Shown here: piece after piece, positions 45,815-54,460 of the stretch
How the letters are laid out: the number at the start of each line of letters is the position of its first letter
How positions within the stretch are numbered: the stretch's first letter is position 1
Assembly (NCBI GenBank): GCA_016716715.1
Contig: JADJVE010000003.1
Location: 372,001-436,000 of the forward strand
DNA from: Acidobacteriota bacterium
GTDB taxonomy: Bacteria; Acidobacteriota; Thermoanaerobaculia; UBA5066
Length of the DNA stretch: 64,000 nucleotides
Reading direction: 5' to 3'
Translations under genes and position numbers: made by a program
The notes under the pieces: model-generated
Told to the model about the DNA's origin: nothing
Seen by the model: only the letters and a program-made list of their open reading frames with translations
Databases searched by the model: none

Positions 45815-47230
45815 ATGTCCAAACCCGCCACCCGTCTCGAGCACGACCTGCTCGGCGACCTCGCCGTTCCCGCCGACGCCTACTACGGAGTCCAGACCGC
45901 GCGCGCGCTGGAGAACTTCCACATCTCGGGCGTCGAGCTTCGCCTGTACCCGGACCTCATCAAGGCGTTCGCGATGGTCAAGCTCGCGGCCGCTCGCGCG
46001 AACTTCGACTGCGGGCAGTTCGACAAGAAGATCCTGAAGGGCATCGAGGGAGCCTGCGAGGAGATCATCGCGGGCAAGCTCCACGACGAGTTTCGCCTCG
46101 ACGTGTTCCAGGGCGGCGCGGGCACCTCCACGAACATGAACGCGAACGAGGTGATCGCGAACCGCGCCCTCGAGCTCATGGGAAAGAAGAAGGGCGACTA
46201 CGAGGCCTGCGACCCGCACGACCACGTGAACTGCTCGCAGTCCACGAACGACGCCTACCCGACCTCCCTTCACGTCGGAATGGCGCTCGGAAACGTGCGG
46301 CTCGTCGCCGCGATGCGCGAGCTCATCGCCGCCTTCCGGAAGAAGGGCAAGGAGTTCGCGCCGATCCTCAAGATGGGCCGGACGCAGCTGCAGGACGCGG
46401 TCCCCATGACGCTCGGCCAGGAGTTCAACGCCTTCGCCGGGACGCTCGAGGGCGAGGTCCTCGCCCTCGAGCGGATCCAGAACGTCCTCTGCAAGACGAA
46501 CATGGGCGCGACCGCGATCGGCACGGGCCTGAACGCGCCCGAGGGGTACGCGGAGAAGTGCACGAAGCACCTCGCGAAGGTCACCGGGTTCCCGATCACG
46601 CTCGCGCCGGACCTCATCGAGGCGACGCAGGACACGCAGGCCTTCGTCCTCTACTCGTCCTGCATGAAGAGCCTCGCGATCAAGCTCTCGAAGGTCTGCA
46701 ACGACCTCCGGCTCCTCTCCTCCGGCCCGCGCTGCGGCCTGCGCGAGATCAACCTCCCGGCCAAGCAGCCCGGCTCCTCGATCATGCCGGGCAAGGTCAA
46801 CCCCGTCATCCCCGAGGTCGTCAACATGGTCTGCTTCCGCGTGATTGGCAGCGACCTCACGGTCTCGATGGCGGCCGAGGCCGGGCAGCTCCAGCTCAAC
46901 GTCTTCGAGCCCGTCATCGCCGCCTGCATCTTCGAGGCGCAGACGATGTTCATCAACGCGGCCCGGACGCTTCGCGTCCACTGCGTGGACGGAATCACGG
47001 CGAACCCGGACGTCATGAAGCACTACGTCGAGTACTCGATCGGCACCGTCACGGCGCTCAATCCGATCATCGGCTACGAAAAGGCGACCCAGCTCGCGGC
47101 CGAGGCGATGAAGACGGGCGCCGGGATCATGGAGCTGATCCGCAAGAAGAAGGTCCTCACGGAGAAGCAGATCGCGGAGGTCCTCGACCCGGCCGCCATG
47201 ACGGGCCAGAAGCGCACCGGAAAGAAATGA
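45815..47230 (+). CDS. aspA: Aspartate ammonia-lyase
   Basis: A 471-residue lyase that splits L-aspartate into fumarate and ammonia. It has the fumarase/aspartase signature GSSIMPGKVNPV, followed by IPEVVNMVCFRVIGSD, which favours aspartase over fumarase, plus TSTNMNANEVIANRALE and HDHVNCSQSTNDAYPTS. GGAGG lies six bases before the ATG at 45815. It starts a plus-strand run with two transporters and asparaginase: asparagine to aspartate to fumarate, feeding the TCA cycle. Confidence 0.93.
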   Translation: MSKPATRLEHDLLGDLAVPADAYYGVQTARALENFHISGVELRLYPDLIKAFAMVKLAAARANFDCGQFDKKILKGIEGACEEIIAGKLHDEFRLDVFQGGAGTSTNMNANEVIANRALELMGKKKGDYEACDPHDHVNCSQSTNDAYPTSLHVGMALGNVRLVAAMRELIAAFRKKGKEFAPILKMGRTQLQDAVPMTLGQEFNAFAGTLEGEVLALERIQNVLCKTNMGATAIGTGLNAPEGYAEKCTKHLAKVTGFPITLAPDLIEATQDTQAFVLYSSCMKSLAIKLSKVCNDLRLLSSGPRCGLREINLPAKQPGSSIMPGKVNPVIPEVVNMVCFRVIGSDLTVSMAAEAGQLQLNVFEPVIAACIFEAQTMFINAARTLRVHCVDGITANPDVMKHYVEYSIGTVTALNPIIGYEKATQLAAEAMKTGAGIMELIRKKKVLTEKQIAEVLDPAAMTGQKRTGKK

Positions 47231-47727
47231 GATCCCGGCGGACCGCACTCCTCGCCGCCGTGGGGATCGCGGCGTGCCTCCTGGCCCGGCCCGCGGCGGC
47301 CGAGGAGTGGCGGTCCTTCTCGGCCACCTGGTCGCTCTCGGGAGAGCGGACGTCCATTGCGGCCGAGGGCGGGCGCCACGCGGCGATCGTCCATGCAACA
47401 GGGTCCTTCGTGATCACGAAGGGCGACGTCGTCGGCCGCGGCTTCTTCGGCGAGCTGGTCGGCTTCGACGACGGTGGGTCTCTGCTCGTCGGGAGGGCCG
47501 TTTTCACCGATGAAAGGGGTGAAAGGGTCTTCGCCACGCTGAAGGCCCAGCCCCTTGCCACCGGCCGCACTGCCACCGGGACGATCACGGGCGGGACAGG
47601 GCGGTGGACCGACCTCGAGGGCGAATTCACATTCTCGTGGAAATCCGTCGTCGAATCCGATGACGACCAGATCCACGCGTTCACGGTGAACGTCGAGGGC
47701 CGGGCGCGCCGGGCGGAGAAGAAATGA
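47227..47727 (+). CDS. Small secreted beta-rich protein, unknown
   Basis: A 166-residue protein with a signal peptide (TALLAAVGIAACLLARPAAA), then a beta pattern (WRSFSATWSLSGERTSIAAE, GSLLVGRAVFTDERGERVF) and a Gly-Thr loop (TGTITGGTGRWTDLEGEFTF) like allene-oxide-cyclase or dirigent-type barrels. It overlaps aspA at one end and the DASS transporter at the other (both ATGA), so it is expressed with the aspartate genes. The function is unknown. Confidence 0.68.
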   Translation: MRSRRTALLAAVGIAACLLARPAAAEEWRSFSATWSLSGERTSIAAEGGRHAAIVHATGSFVITKGDVVGRGFFGELVGFDDGGSLLVGRAVFTDERGERVFATLKAQPLATGRTATGTITGGTGRWTDLEGEFTFSWKSVVESDDDQIHAFTVNVEGRARRAEKK

Positions 47728-49130
47728 CACCCGCCGCGAAGGCCTGGGTTTCGCGCGGGGCCGTTGTCGCCCTCGGCGCCGCGATCTGGTTCTGGCCGGT
47801 GCCGGAGGGCCTCACCTCGCAGGCCTGGCACCTCTTCGCGATCTTCGCCGCGACGATCTTCTCCGTCATCGTCGGGGCGTTCCCGATCCTGACCGCGTCC
47901 GTCCTCGCCGTCGCCGTCTGCGTCCTCTCCGGCGTCCTCGCGCCCGCGAAGGCATACGCCGGGTTCGCGAACGGCACGATCCTCCTCATCGTCGTCGCCT
48001 TTCTCGTCGCGCGCGCCATCGTGAAGTGCGGCCTCGGCCAGCGCCTCGGCCACCTCGTCGTGACGCTCTTCGGGAAGTCGACGCTCGGCCTCGGCTACAG
48101 CATCTTCTTCCTCGACGCCGTCATCGCGCCTGCGTTCCCGAGCGACACGGCGCGCTCGGGCGTCCTCTACCCGCTCGTCCTCTCCCTCGCCGAGGGCTCG
48201 GGCTCGAAGCCGGACGAGGCGACGCGCAAACGCACGGGCGCCTACCTGATGTTCTGCGGGATGGCGACGCTCACGTGCTCGTCGGCGCTCTGGCTGACGG
48301 CGATGGCGGGCAACCCGCTCGGCGCCGAGATCGGCAAGTCGCTGGGCTTCAACGTGACGTTCGGCTCGTGGCTCGTCGCCGCGATCGTCCCGACGCTCGT
48401 GTGCCTCGCGGTCCTCCCGTACCTCATCTACAGGGTCCTTCCGCCCGAGCTGAAGGCGACGCCGGAGGCGCCCGCGGCGGCGAGGAAGGCGCTCGCGGCG
48501 ATGGGGCCGCTGAGCCTGAACGAGAAGATCGTCGCGGTGACGTTCGTCGGCATGGTCACCCTGTGGGCGCTCGCCGGCACGCTCCACGTCGATCTCACCG
48601 CCGTCGCGTTCCTCGGCCTCGGCATTTTCCTCGCGGCGGGCGTCCTGACGCTGAAGGACATCGGCCAGCAGGGGGACGTCCTCGCGACGTTCATCTGGTT
48701 CGCGATCCTGTTCGCGATCAGCGGCCAGCTCAACACGCTCGGCTTCATGGGCTGGATCGGGCAGCGCCTCGCGGCGGCGCTCGGCGGGCTGCCGTGGCTC
48801 GCGGTGTACCTCCTCCTCGTCCTTGCCTACGTCCTCATCCACTACCTGTTCGTGAGCCAGACGGCGCACGTCCTCGCGCTCTTCGGGGTCTTCCTCGGCG
48901 TCGGGGTGCAGCTCGGCGTGCCGGTCGCGCCGCTCGGCTTCGCGCTCCTGATCTCGACGAGCTATCTCTCGACGATCACGCCCCAGGCTTCGAGCGCAAA
49001 CCTCCTCGTCGTGGGCAGCGGCTACCTGACACAAGGGGAGCTCTACAAGCTCGGGACGATCACGACCGTCTTCAACGTCCTCGTCCTTCTCCTGATCGGA
49101 ACTCCGTGGCTCCTTTTTGTGACGCGCTGA
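47724..49130 (+). CDS. DASS (SLC13) family anion/dicarboxylate transporter
   Basis: A 468-residue inner-membrane carrier with ~11-12 helices. The family's twin signature loops are visible: FPSDTARSGVLYPLVLSLAEGSG in the first half and STITPQASSANLLVVGSGYL near the end, with ISGQLNTLGFMGWIG between. Members carry succinate, fumarate, malate, citrate or sulfate. Next to aspartase, dicarboxylate (fumarate or succinate) transport is the natural inference. Confidence 0.88.
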   Translation: MTPAAKAWVSRGAVVALGAAIWFWPVPEGLTSQAWHLFAIFAATIFSVIVGAFPILTASVLAVAVCVLSGVLAPAKAYAGFANGTILLIVVAFLVARAIVKCGLGQRLGHLVVTLFGKSTLGLGYSIFFLDAVIAPAFPSDTARSGVLYPLVLSLAEGSGSKPDEATRKRTGAYLMFCGMATLTCSSALWLTAMAGNPLGAEIGKSLGFNVTFGSWLVAAIVPTLVCLAVLPYLIYRVLPPELKATPEAPAAARKALAAMGPLSLNEKIVAVTFVGMVTLWALAGTLHVDLTAVAFLGLGIFLAAGVLTLKDIGQQGDVLATFIWFAILFAISGQLNTLGFMGWIGQRLAAALGGLPWLAVYLLLVLAYVLIHYLFVSQTAHVLALFGVFLGVGVQLGVPVAPLGFALLISTSYLSTITPQASSANLLVVGSGYLTQGELYKLGTITTVFNVLVLLLIGTPWLLFVTR

Positions 49131-49144
49131 GATAGAACGTCCGC

Positions 49145-50155
49145 ATGAAATACGTCTTCGACTCTCTCCGGCAGAACCCCGAGCTCGCCGTCTTCCTGAC
49201 GCTCGCCCTCGGCTTTCTCGTCGGGCGTCTCAAGATCGGCACGTTCAAGCTGGGCAACGTCGTCGGGACGCTCCTCGCGGGCGTCGTCGTCGGCCAGATC
49301 GGCGTCCACGTGGACCCGGTCGTCAAGCTCGTCTTCTTCGACCTCTTCCTCTTCGCGACGGGCTACAAGGTCGGGCCGCAGTTCTTCCGCGGGCTCAAGA
49401 AGAACGCGCTCACGCAGGTCTCGCTCACGCTCGTCCTCTGCGTCACGAGCCTCGTGACGACGGTCGCGGCCGCGAAGGTCTTCCACTACGACTGCGGGAC
49501 GGCGGCCGGCCTCATGGCCGGGGCGTTCACGGAGTCGACCGTCATCGGAACGGCGGGCGAGACGATCAACCGCCTGCCGGTCTCCGAGGCCGAGAAGAAG
49601 CGCTTGCTCGACCAGATCCCCGTGGCCTACGCCGTCAGCTATCTCGTCGGCACGGGCTTCGTCGTGTGGTTCCTCTCGGGCCTCGCGCCGAAGCTCCTGA
49701 AGGTGAACCTCAAGGAGGAGGCGAAGAAGCTCGGAGAGGCGCTTTCGGGAGGCGCCGAGCAGCGCGAGGAAGGCGTCCAGTCCGCGTACCGCGAATGGGA
49801 CGTCCGGGCGTACGAGCTGCCGGCGGGCGCCGTCGGCAAGACGGTCGGAGAGTTCGAGAAGTCCTTCGCGCCCGATCGAGTCTTTGTCGAACGGTTACGG
49901 CGCAATGGGATTTTCTTAGAGGGTGAAAAGGGGATCGCCCTCGCGGCGGGCGACGTCCCTGCGATTGCGGCACGCCGCTCCGTCCACCTTTCTAAGAAAT
50001 CTTCCTCTTCCTCTTTGTTCGGCGTTGAAGTCGAAGACCGCGAGCTTCTGGACTTCCCCGTGACCGTCGCTGATTTGGTCGTGACGAACAAGAAGATCGA
50101 GGGCCGGACGCTTGGCCAGCTCGCCGAGGAGCACGGGCACGGGCTTGCGCTCTGA
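49145..50155 (+). CDS. AspT-like aspartate/alanine exchanger, N-terminal half (frameshifted)
   Basis: 336 residues holding the first exchanger domain (~5 helices, 10-185; TGYKVGPQFFRGLKKNALTQ, MAGAFTESTVIGTAGETINRL) and most of an RCK/TrkA-C region (~215-335). The frame stops at 50153-50155, in the middle of the RCK domain, and resumes at once in another frame. Two copies of the dispersed repeat, in opposite orientations, encode GIFLEGEKG and LSKKSSSSSLF inside the RCK domain. Intact AspT-type proteins have ~560 residues, so this plus the next entry is one gene with a single missing base, or a broken gene. Confidence 0.82.
   Translation: MKYVFDSLRQNPELAVFLTLALGFLVGRLKIGTFKLGNVVGTLLAGVVVGQIGVHVDPVVKLVFFDLFLFATGYKVGPQFFRGLKKNALTQVSLTLVLCVTSLVTTVAAAKVFHYDCGTAAGLMAGAFTESTVIGTAGETINRLPVSEAEKKRLLDQIPVAYAVSYLVGTGFVVWFLSGLAPKLLKVNLKEEAKKLGEALSGGAEQREEGVQSAYREWDVRAYELPAGAVGKTVGEFEKSFAPDRVFVERLRRNGIFLEGEKGIALAAGDVPAIAARRSVHLSKKSSSSSLFGVEVEDRELLDFPVTVADLVVTNKKIEGRTLGQLAEEHGHGLAL
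49908..49933 (+). repeat. AT-rich dispersed repeat, copy 9 (in AspT-like gene)
   Basis: GGGATTTTCTTAGAGGGTGA followed by AAAGGGG; sense orientation, translated as GIFLEGEKG. It stands out strongly from the surrounding GC-rich DNA. Confidence 0.65.
49985..50013 (-). repeat. AT-rich dispersed repeat, copy 10 (in AspT-like gene)
   Basis: On the minus strand: AGGAAGAGGAAGATTTCTTA then GAAAGGTGG. It is inverted relative to copy 9, ~50 bases away, and read by the host gene as HLSKKSSSSS. Confidence 0.65.
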
Positions 50156-50163
50156 TTCAGTTC

Positions 50164-50838
50164 GTGCGCGGGACCGAGGAGATGCCCGTCTCGCCGAGCA
50201 CGACCCTCGACCGCGGCGACCTCCTCCGCCTCGCAGGAGCGCCCAGGGACATGGAGCGCATCGGGAAGACTCTCGGCTACGTCGAGCGGCCCTCGAGCGA
50301 GACCGACGTGGTGTTCGTCGGTCTCGGCATCGTTCTCGGCGGGTTCGTCGGACTCCTGTCCGTCACGGTCGGGGGCCTCCCGCTCAGCCTCACGGCGTCG
50401 GGCGGCGCGCTCATCATGGGCCTCGTCTTCGGCTGGCTGCGCTCCGTCCGCCCGACGTTCGGGCGCATCCCCGAGCCCGCTCTATGGGTGTTCGACACGG
50501 TCGGCCTCGCCGTCTTCATCGGCATCGTGGGCCTGTCGGCCGGGCCGAGCTTCGTCTCGGGCATCAAGGAGACGGGGCCGAGCCTCCTCTTCGTCGGCCT
50601 CGTCGTCGCCGTGACGCCGCACATCGCGGCGCTCTTCTTCGGGAAGTACGTCCTCAAGATGAACCCCGTCCTCCTCTTCGGCGCCTGCGCCGGGGCCGGC
50701 ACGGTCACGGCCGCCCTCCGCGGGATCCAGGACGAGGCGGGAAGCAAGCTTCCGGTCCTCGGCTACACAGTCCCCTACGCAATCGGGAACATCCTCCTGA
50801 CCGCGTGGGGACCCGTCATCGTCATGCTCACGAAATAG
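50164..50838 (+). CDS. AspT-like exchanger, C-terminal half (frameshifted)
   Basis: 224 residues. The first ~55 complete the RCK/TrkA-C domain (RGTEEMPVSPSTTLDRGDLLRLAGAPRDMERI); then come ~5 helices of the second exchanger domain (LSLTASGGALIMGLVFGWLR, PHIAALFFGKYVLKMNPVLL, AGAGTVTAALRGIQDEAGSK). The nominal GTG at 50164 is probably not a real start, because the frame reads back sensibly (IQFVRG) to the break at ~50150-50158. With the upstream half it makes a ~560-residue protein of normal AspT layout. Confidence 0.82.
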   Translation: MRGTEEMPVSPSTTLDRGDLLRLAGAPRDMERIGKTLGYVERPSSETDVVFVGLGIVLGGFVGLLSVTVGGLPLSLTASGGALIMGLVFGWLRSVRPTFGRIPEPALWVFDTVGLAVFIGIVGLSAGPSFVSGIKETGPSLLFVGLVVAVTPHIAALFFGKYVLKMNPVLLFGACAGAGTVTAALRGIQDEAGSKLPVLGYTVPYAIGNILLTAWGPVIVMLTK

Positions 50839-50848
50839 GAGTCCTCAC

Positions 50849-51946
50849 ATGTCATCGAAACGCGTCGTCTCCGTTTCGCTCGTCCTACTCGTCGCTCTCC
50901 TCGTGGCCCCCGGCGCCTTCGCTCAGACGGCCGCCGCCCCTGCCGCCAAGCCCGCGCTCGCGCACGTCGTGATCCTCGCGACCGGCGGCACGATCGCCGG
51001 CGTCCAGCCGAAGGAAGGGGAGCCCGGTTACAAGTCTGGCAGCCTCTCGATCGACGCCCTCATCAAGGGTGCCCCCGGCATCGAGAAGCTCGCGAAGCTC
51101 GACGGCGAGCAGATCGCCTCCATCGGCAGCCAGGACATGAACGACGTCGTGTGGGGCAAGCTCGCCAAGCGCGCGAACGAGCTCCTCGCGCAGCCGGACG
51201 TGGACGGCATCGTCGTGACCCACGGGACCGACACGCTCGAGGAGACGGGGTTCTTCCTCGGCCTCGTCCTCAAGAGCAACAAGCCTGTCGTCCTCGTCGG
51301 CTCCATGCGTCCCGCGACCTCTCAGAGCGCGGACGGCCCGCTGAACCTCTACAACGGCGTCGCCGTCGCCGCGGACCCGTCCTCCCAGGGGCGCGGTGTC
51401 ATGGTCGTCGTGAACGACGAGGTCCACACGGGCCGCGATGTCCACAAGACGCACACGACCTCCGTCAGCACGTTCGTCTCCACGACGCGCGGCACGATCG
51501 CGAAGGTTTACTACGGCAAGGTCCGGTACGGCTACGTCCCGACGTACAAGCACACGGTCACGAGCGAGTTTGCGAACGCGCCGCGCTCGATCTTCCCGCC
51601 GCGCGTCGACATCGTCTTCGCGCACGAAGGCTGCGACGGGACGCTCGTGAAGGCGGCCGTTGCCGCGGGCGCGAAGGGGATCGTCCTCGCGGGCGTCGGC
51701 GACGGCAACGCAACGACCGACATGATCAACGCGCTCTCCGAGGCCGCGAAGACCGGCATCGTCGTCGTGCGCACCTCGCACGTCGGCTTCGGGATGGTGC
51801 GCCGCAACGTCGAGCTCGACGACGACAAGCTCGGCTTCGTCGCAGGCATGGATCTCAACCCGCAGAAGGCGCGCGTCCTCCTGCGCGTCGCGCTCACGCA
51901 GACCAACGACGTCGCGAAGATCCAGAAGTACTTCGAAGAGTACTGA
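50849..51946 (+). CDS. ansB: L-asparaginase, type II (periplasmic)
   Basis: A 365-residue enzyme converting asparagine to aspartate and ammonia. A signal peptide (SVSLVLLVALLVAPGAFAQ) marks it as exported, as in type II. Both catalytic threonines are present: Thr48 in ATGGTIAG and Thr127 in VVTHGTDTLEET, with the accompanying Asp128. The region SMRPATSQSADGPLNLYNGV and the C-terminal GVGDGNATTDM are also typical. It lies ten bases after the AspT-like gene; periplasmic aspartate made here could enter through that exchanger and be split by AspA. Confidence 0.93.
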   Translation: MSSKRVVSVSLVLLVALLVAPGAFAQTAAAPAAKPALAHVVILATGGTIAGVQPKEGEPGYKSGSLSIDALIKGAPGIEKLAKLDGEQIASIGSQDMNDVVWGKLAKRANELLAQPDVDGIVVTHGTDTLEETGFFLGLVLKSNKPVVLVGSMRPATSQSADGPLNLYNGVAVAADPSSQGRGVMVVVNDEVHTGRDVHKTHTTSVSTFVSTTRGTIAKVYYGKVRYGYVPTYKHTVTSEFANAPRSIFPPRVDIVFAHEGCDGTLVKAAVAAGAKGIVLAGVGDGNATTDMINALSEAAKTGIVVVRTSHVGFGMVRRNVELDDDKLGFVAGMDLNPQKARVLLRVALTQTNDVAKIQKYFEEY

Positions 51947-51965
51947 CGAAAGAAAGGCGGCGTCA

Positions 51966-52727
51966 ATGAGATCCGCGCTCGCGAGCGTTTCCGGCGCCGC
52001 CCTCGTCTGCCTGTGCCTCGCGGCGGGGAGACCGGCAGCGGCGCAGCAGTTCAACTCCGACAGCTACATCTCCAAGCCCCACGGCATGGTGACCTCGATC
52101 CTGACGACGGGCGAGCACACGACCATGTTCATGATGACGTTCTCGCTCTTCCCGAACTGGGAGCTCACGGCGGCCGGGTACTTCTTCAACACGGACGCGG
52201 ACCGGAAGACGGCGGACGGGACCCAGGGCTCGCTCTACGCGAAGTACATGTTCTACGAGAACGCGGCGAAGACGGGCGGGTTCGCGGTCAAGGGCGGCAC
52301 GGGGATGAAGCCGAGCTACATCCTCGACGGCGAGGGGTTCCAGTCGTCCTCCCAGTCGTGGTGGATGAATTCGGTCGCGACGATTCCGTTTTTCGACAAC
52401 CAGCTGTCCTGGGACGTCCAGCCGGGCTTCAGCGTGACCCCGAACGCGGGAGGGACCGGGAACGACAAGTGGGCCTTCACGTACTCGACGCGCCTCGCCT
52501 GGTATCCGAAGGGGCCGGTCTGGGCGATCGTCGGCGAGGCGTTCGGCGCGACGGGCGAGGCGTACCTCGATCCCGAATACAACGTCGGACTGCGCTACGA
52601 ACCGAACGCTCATGTGAACATCGCGCTCACGTACGGGGCGAAGTTCAACGGTTCGACGGGGCAGGGTTTTCAGATCGGCGTCATGCTGTTCAGTCCGCCG
52701 TTCCTGTGCTTCAGCGGCTGCAAGTAA
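51966..52727 (+). CDS. Outer-membrane beta-barrel protein, unknown
   Basis: A 253-residue protein with a signal peptide (GAALVCLCLAAGRPAAA), then alternating amphipathic strands rich in aromatics (MFMMTFSLFPNWELTAAGYF, LSWDVQPGFSVTPN, WAFTYSTRLAWYPKGPVWA). It ends in a Cys pair (FLCFSGCK) rather than the usual terminal Phe. It follows asparaginase by ~20 bases on the same strand and may be a porin for the same pathway; that is inference from position. Confidence 0.65.
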   Translation: MRSALASVSGAALVCLCLAAGRPAAAQQFNSDSYISKPHGMVTSILTTGEHTTMFMMTFSLFPNWELTAAGYFFNTDADRKTADGTQGSLYAKYMFYENAAKTGGFAVKGGTGMKPSYILDGEGFQSSSQSWWMNSVATIPFFDNQLSWDVQPGFSVTPNAGGTGNDKWAFTYSTRLAWYPKGPVWAIVGEAFGATGEAYLDPEYNVGLRYEPNAHVNIALTYGAKFNGSTGQGFQIGVMLFSPPFLCFSGCK

Positions 52728-53365
52728 AAGGGGCCCTCATCGTTTCGCAGACTCTTCTCAAGGCTCTCGACTTCGCGGGCGTTTTCGTCTTCGCGGTGAG
52801 CGGCGCGCTCGCCGGGGGGCGCAAGCGCCTCGATCTCTTCGGCGTGTTCGTCGTCGCCGTCGTGACCGCGATCGGCGGCGGCACGCTCCGGGACCTCCTC
52901 CTCGGCCGGCTCCCGGTGTTCTGGGTGCGCGAGCCGGAGTACCTCGCGGTCGTCGCCGTTGCCACCGTGGCGACGATTCTCTTCACGCGTCTCAGGATGC
53001 CGAAGGAGAACCGTCTCCTCGCCGCCGACGCGCTCGGCCTCGCGCTCTTCTCGGTGACGGGTGCGCAGATCGCCGAGACGGTGACGGACGCGAGGCTCGT
53101 CGTCGTCCTCATGGGAGCCGTAACCGCCGCGGCCGGCGGAATGCTGCGCGACGTTCTCTGCGGCGACGTCCCGATGATCCTGCACGGCCGCGAGCTCTAC
53201 GCGACGGCCGCCCTCTCGGGCGCGGCGGCGTACGTCGGCCTCTCCGCGGCGGGCGCCGGCCGGCCGCTGGCCGCGGGTGTGGGAATTCTGACGACCCTCG
53301 TGCTTCGGGCGCTGTCGCTGCGTCGCGGCGTCGGCCTGCCCGCGTACCACCTGCCGAATGATTGA
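52706..53365 (+). CDS. TRIC/YicG-type (UPF0126) membrane channel
   Basis: About 208-219 residues with seven helices in two repeats, each marked by a Gly-rich 'GGG..RD' motif: AIGGGTLRDLLLGRLPVFWV and AAAGGMLRDVLCGDVPMILH. This is the prokaryotic TRIC/YicG family (cation or glycine flux). The start is uncertain. GTG at 52706 overlaps the previous gene by 22 bases, but a strong AAGGGG lies just before an ATC at 52739, where homologous proteins would begin, so a non-standard ATC start or a G-to-C base error is possible. Confidence 0.85.
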   Translation: MLQRLQVKGALIVSQTLLKALDFAGVFVFAVSGALAGGRKRLDLFGVFVVAVVTAIGGGTLRDLLLGRLPVFWVREPEYLAVVAVATVATILFTRLRMPKENRLLAADALGLALFSVTGAQIAETVTDARLVVVLMGAVTAAAGGMLRDVLCGDVPMILHGRELYATAALSGAAAYVGLSAAGAGRPLAAGVGILTTLVLRALSLRRGVGLPAYHLPND

Positions 53366-53394
53366 CTCGCGCCGCGATCACGCAAAGGAACACC

Positions 53395-54459
53395 ATGAAC
53401 GACCGTCGCCCCGACCTTCCGCAGCTCGTCTTCGCGATCCTGATCATCTGCGGGCTGATCGCGCTCTCGCTCTGGATCATCGCGCCGTTCGCGGCGGCGC
53501 TCGTCTGGGCGACGACGATCGTCGTCGCGACGTGGCCGGTGCTCCTGAGGCTCCAGAAGCTCTTCGGAGGCCGCCGGGGTCCCGCGACGGCCGTCCTGAC
53601 GATCGTCCTCCTCCTCGTCGTCGTCGTGCCGTTCCTCGCGGGGCTCGGGACGCTGCTCGAGAGCCGGGACGCGATCGCCTTGAAGGTCGACCAGCTGAAG
53701 ACCGCTGAAGTTCCGCCCCCTCCCTCCTGGGTCGCGAAGATTCCCATGGTCGGTCCGCGCGCCTCCGCCGCGTGGCAGGACAACGCGGGAGCAGCCGTGC
53801 GGGATTTCGCGGAGAAGGCTGCGCCCTACGCGCGTCAGGCCCTGAACTGGTTCGTCGGCGCTCTCGGAAGCATCGGAGCGCTGTTCGGCCATCTCCTCGT
53901 CACCGTGATCGTCTGCGCCGTCCTCTACAACATGGGCGACGCAGCGGCCGAACGCGTGCGCCGATTCGCGCGGCGGCTCGCGGGGGACCGCGGGGACAAG
54001 GCGGTCGTCCTCGCGGGACAGTCGATCCGCGGCATCGCACTCGGCGTCGTCCTGACCGCGGTCGGCCAGTCGGTGCTCGCGGGCATCGGCCTCGCGATCG
54101 CGGGCGTCCCGTTCGCCGGCGTGCTGACGGTCGTCGCGCTCGTCCTGTGCATCGCGCAGGTGGGGCCGATTCTCGTCCTCCTGCCGGCGATCGTCTGGCT
54201 CTACGGAAGCGGCCAGGCGGGATGGGGGACGTTCCTTCTCGTCTGGACGATCCCGCTCATCACGCTCGACAACGTCATCCGGCCGATTCTCATCAAGAAG
54301 GGCGCCGATCTCCCGCTCCTCCTGATCTTCGCGGGCGTCATCGGCGGCCTCGTGTCGTTCGGCCTCATCGGGATCTTCGTGGGCCCGGTCGTCCTCGCCG
54401 TGAGCCACACGCTTCTCGAGGCGTGGATCGACTCCGGAGACGCGCCGGCGGCCGGCTGA
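53395..54459 (+). CDS. AI-2E family (YdiK/PerM-like) membrane transporter
   Basis: A 354-residue protein with ~7-8 helices in the AI-2E exporter pattern: N-terminal hairpin (LVFAILIICGLIALSLWIIA, AALVWATTIVVATWPVL), a central soluble helix, then IRGIALGVVLTAVGQSVLAG and the C-terminal signature TLDNVIRPILIKKGADLPLLLIF. The ATG at 53395 has AAAGGA upstream. The family name reflects a few members; most transport unknown substrates. Confidence 0.87.
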   Translation: MNDRRPDLPQLVFAILIICGLIALSLWIIAPFAAALVWATTIVVATWPVLLRLQKLFGGRRGPATAVLTIVLLLVVVVPFLAGLGTLLESRDAIALKVDQLKTAEVPPPPSWVAKIPMVGPRASAAWQDNAGAAVRDFAEKAAPYARQALNWFVGALGSIGALFGHLLVTVIVCAVLYNMGDAAAERVRRFARRLAGDRGDKAVVLAGQSIRGIALGVVLTAVGQSVLAGIGLAIAGVPFAGVLTVVALVLCIAQVGPILVLLPAIVWLYGSGQAGWGTFLLVWTIPLITLDNVIRPILIKKGADLPLLLIFAGVIGGLVSFGLIGIFVGPVVLAVSHTLLEAWIDSGDAPAAG

Positions 54460-54460
54460 C

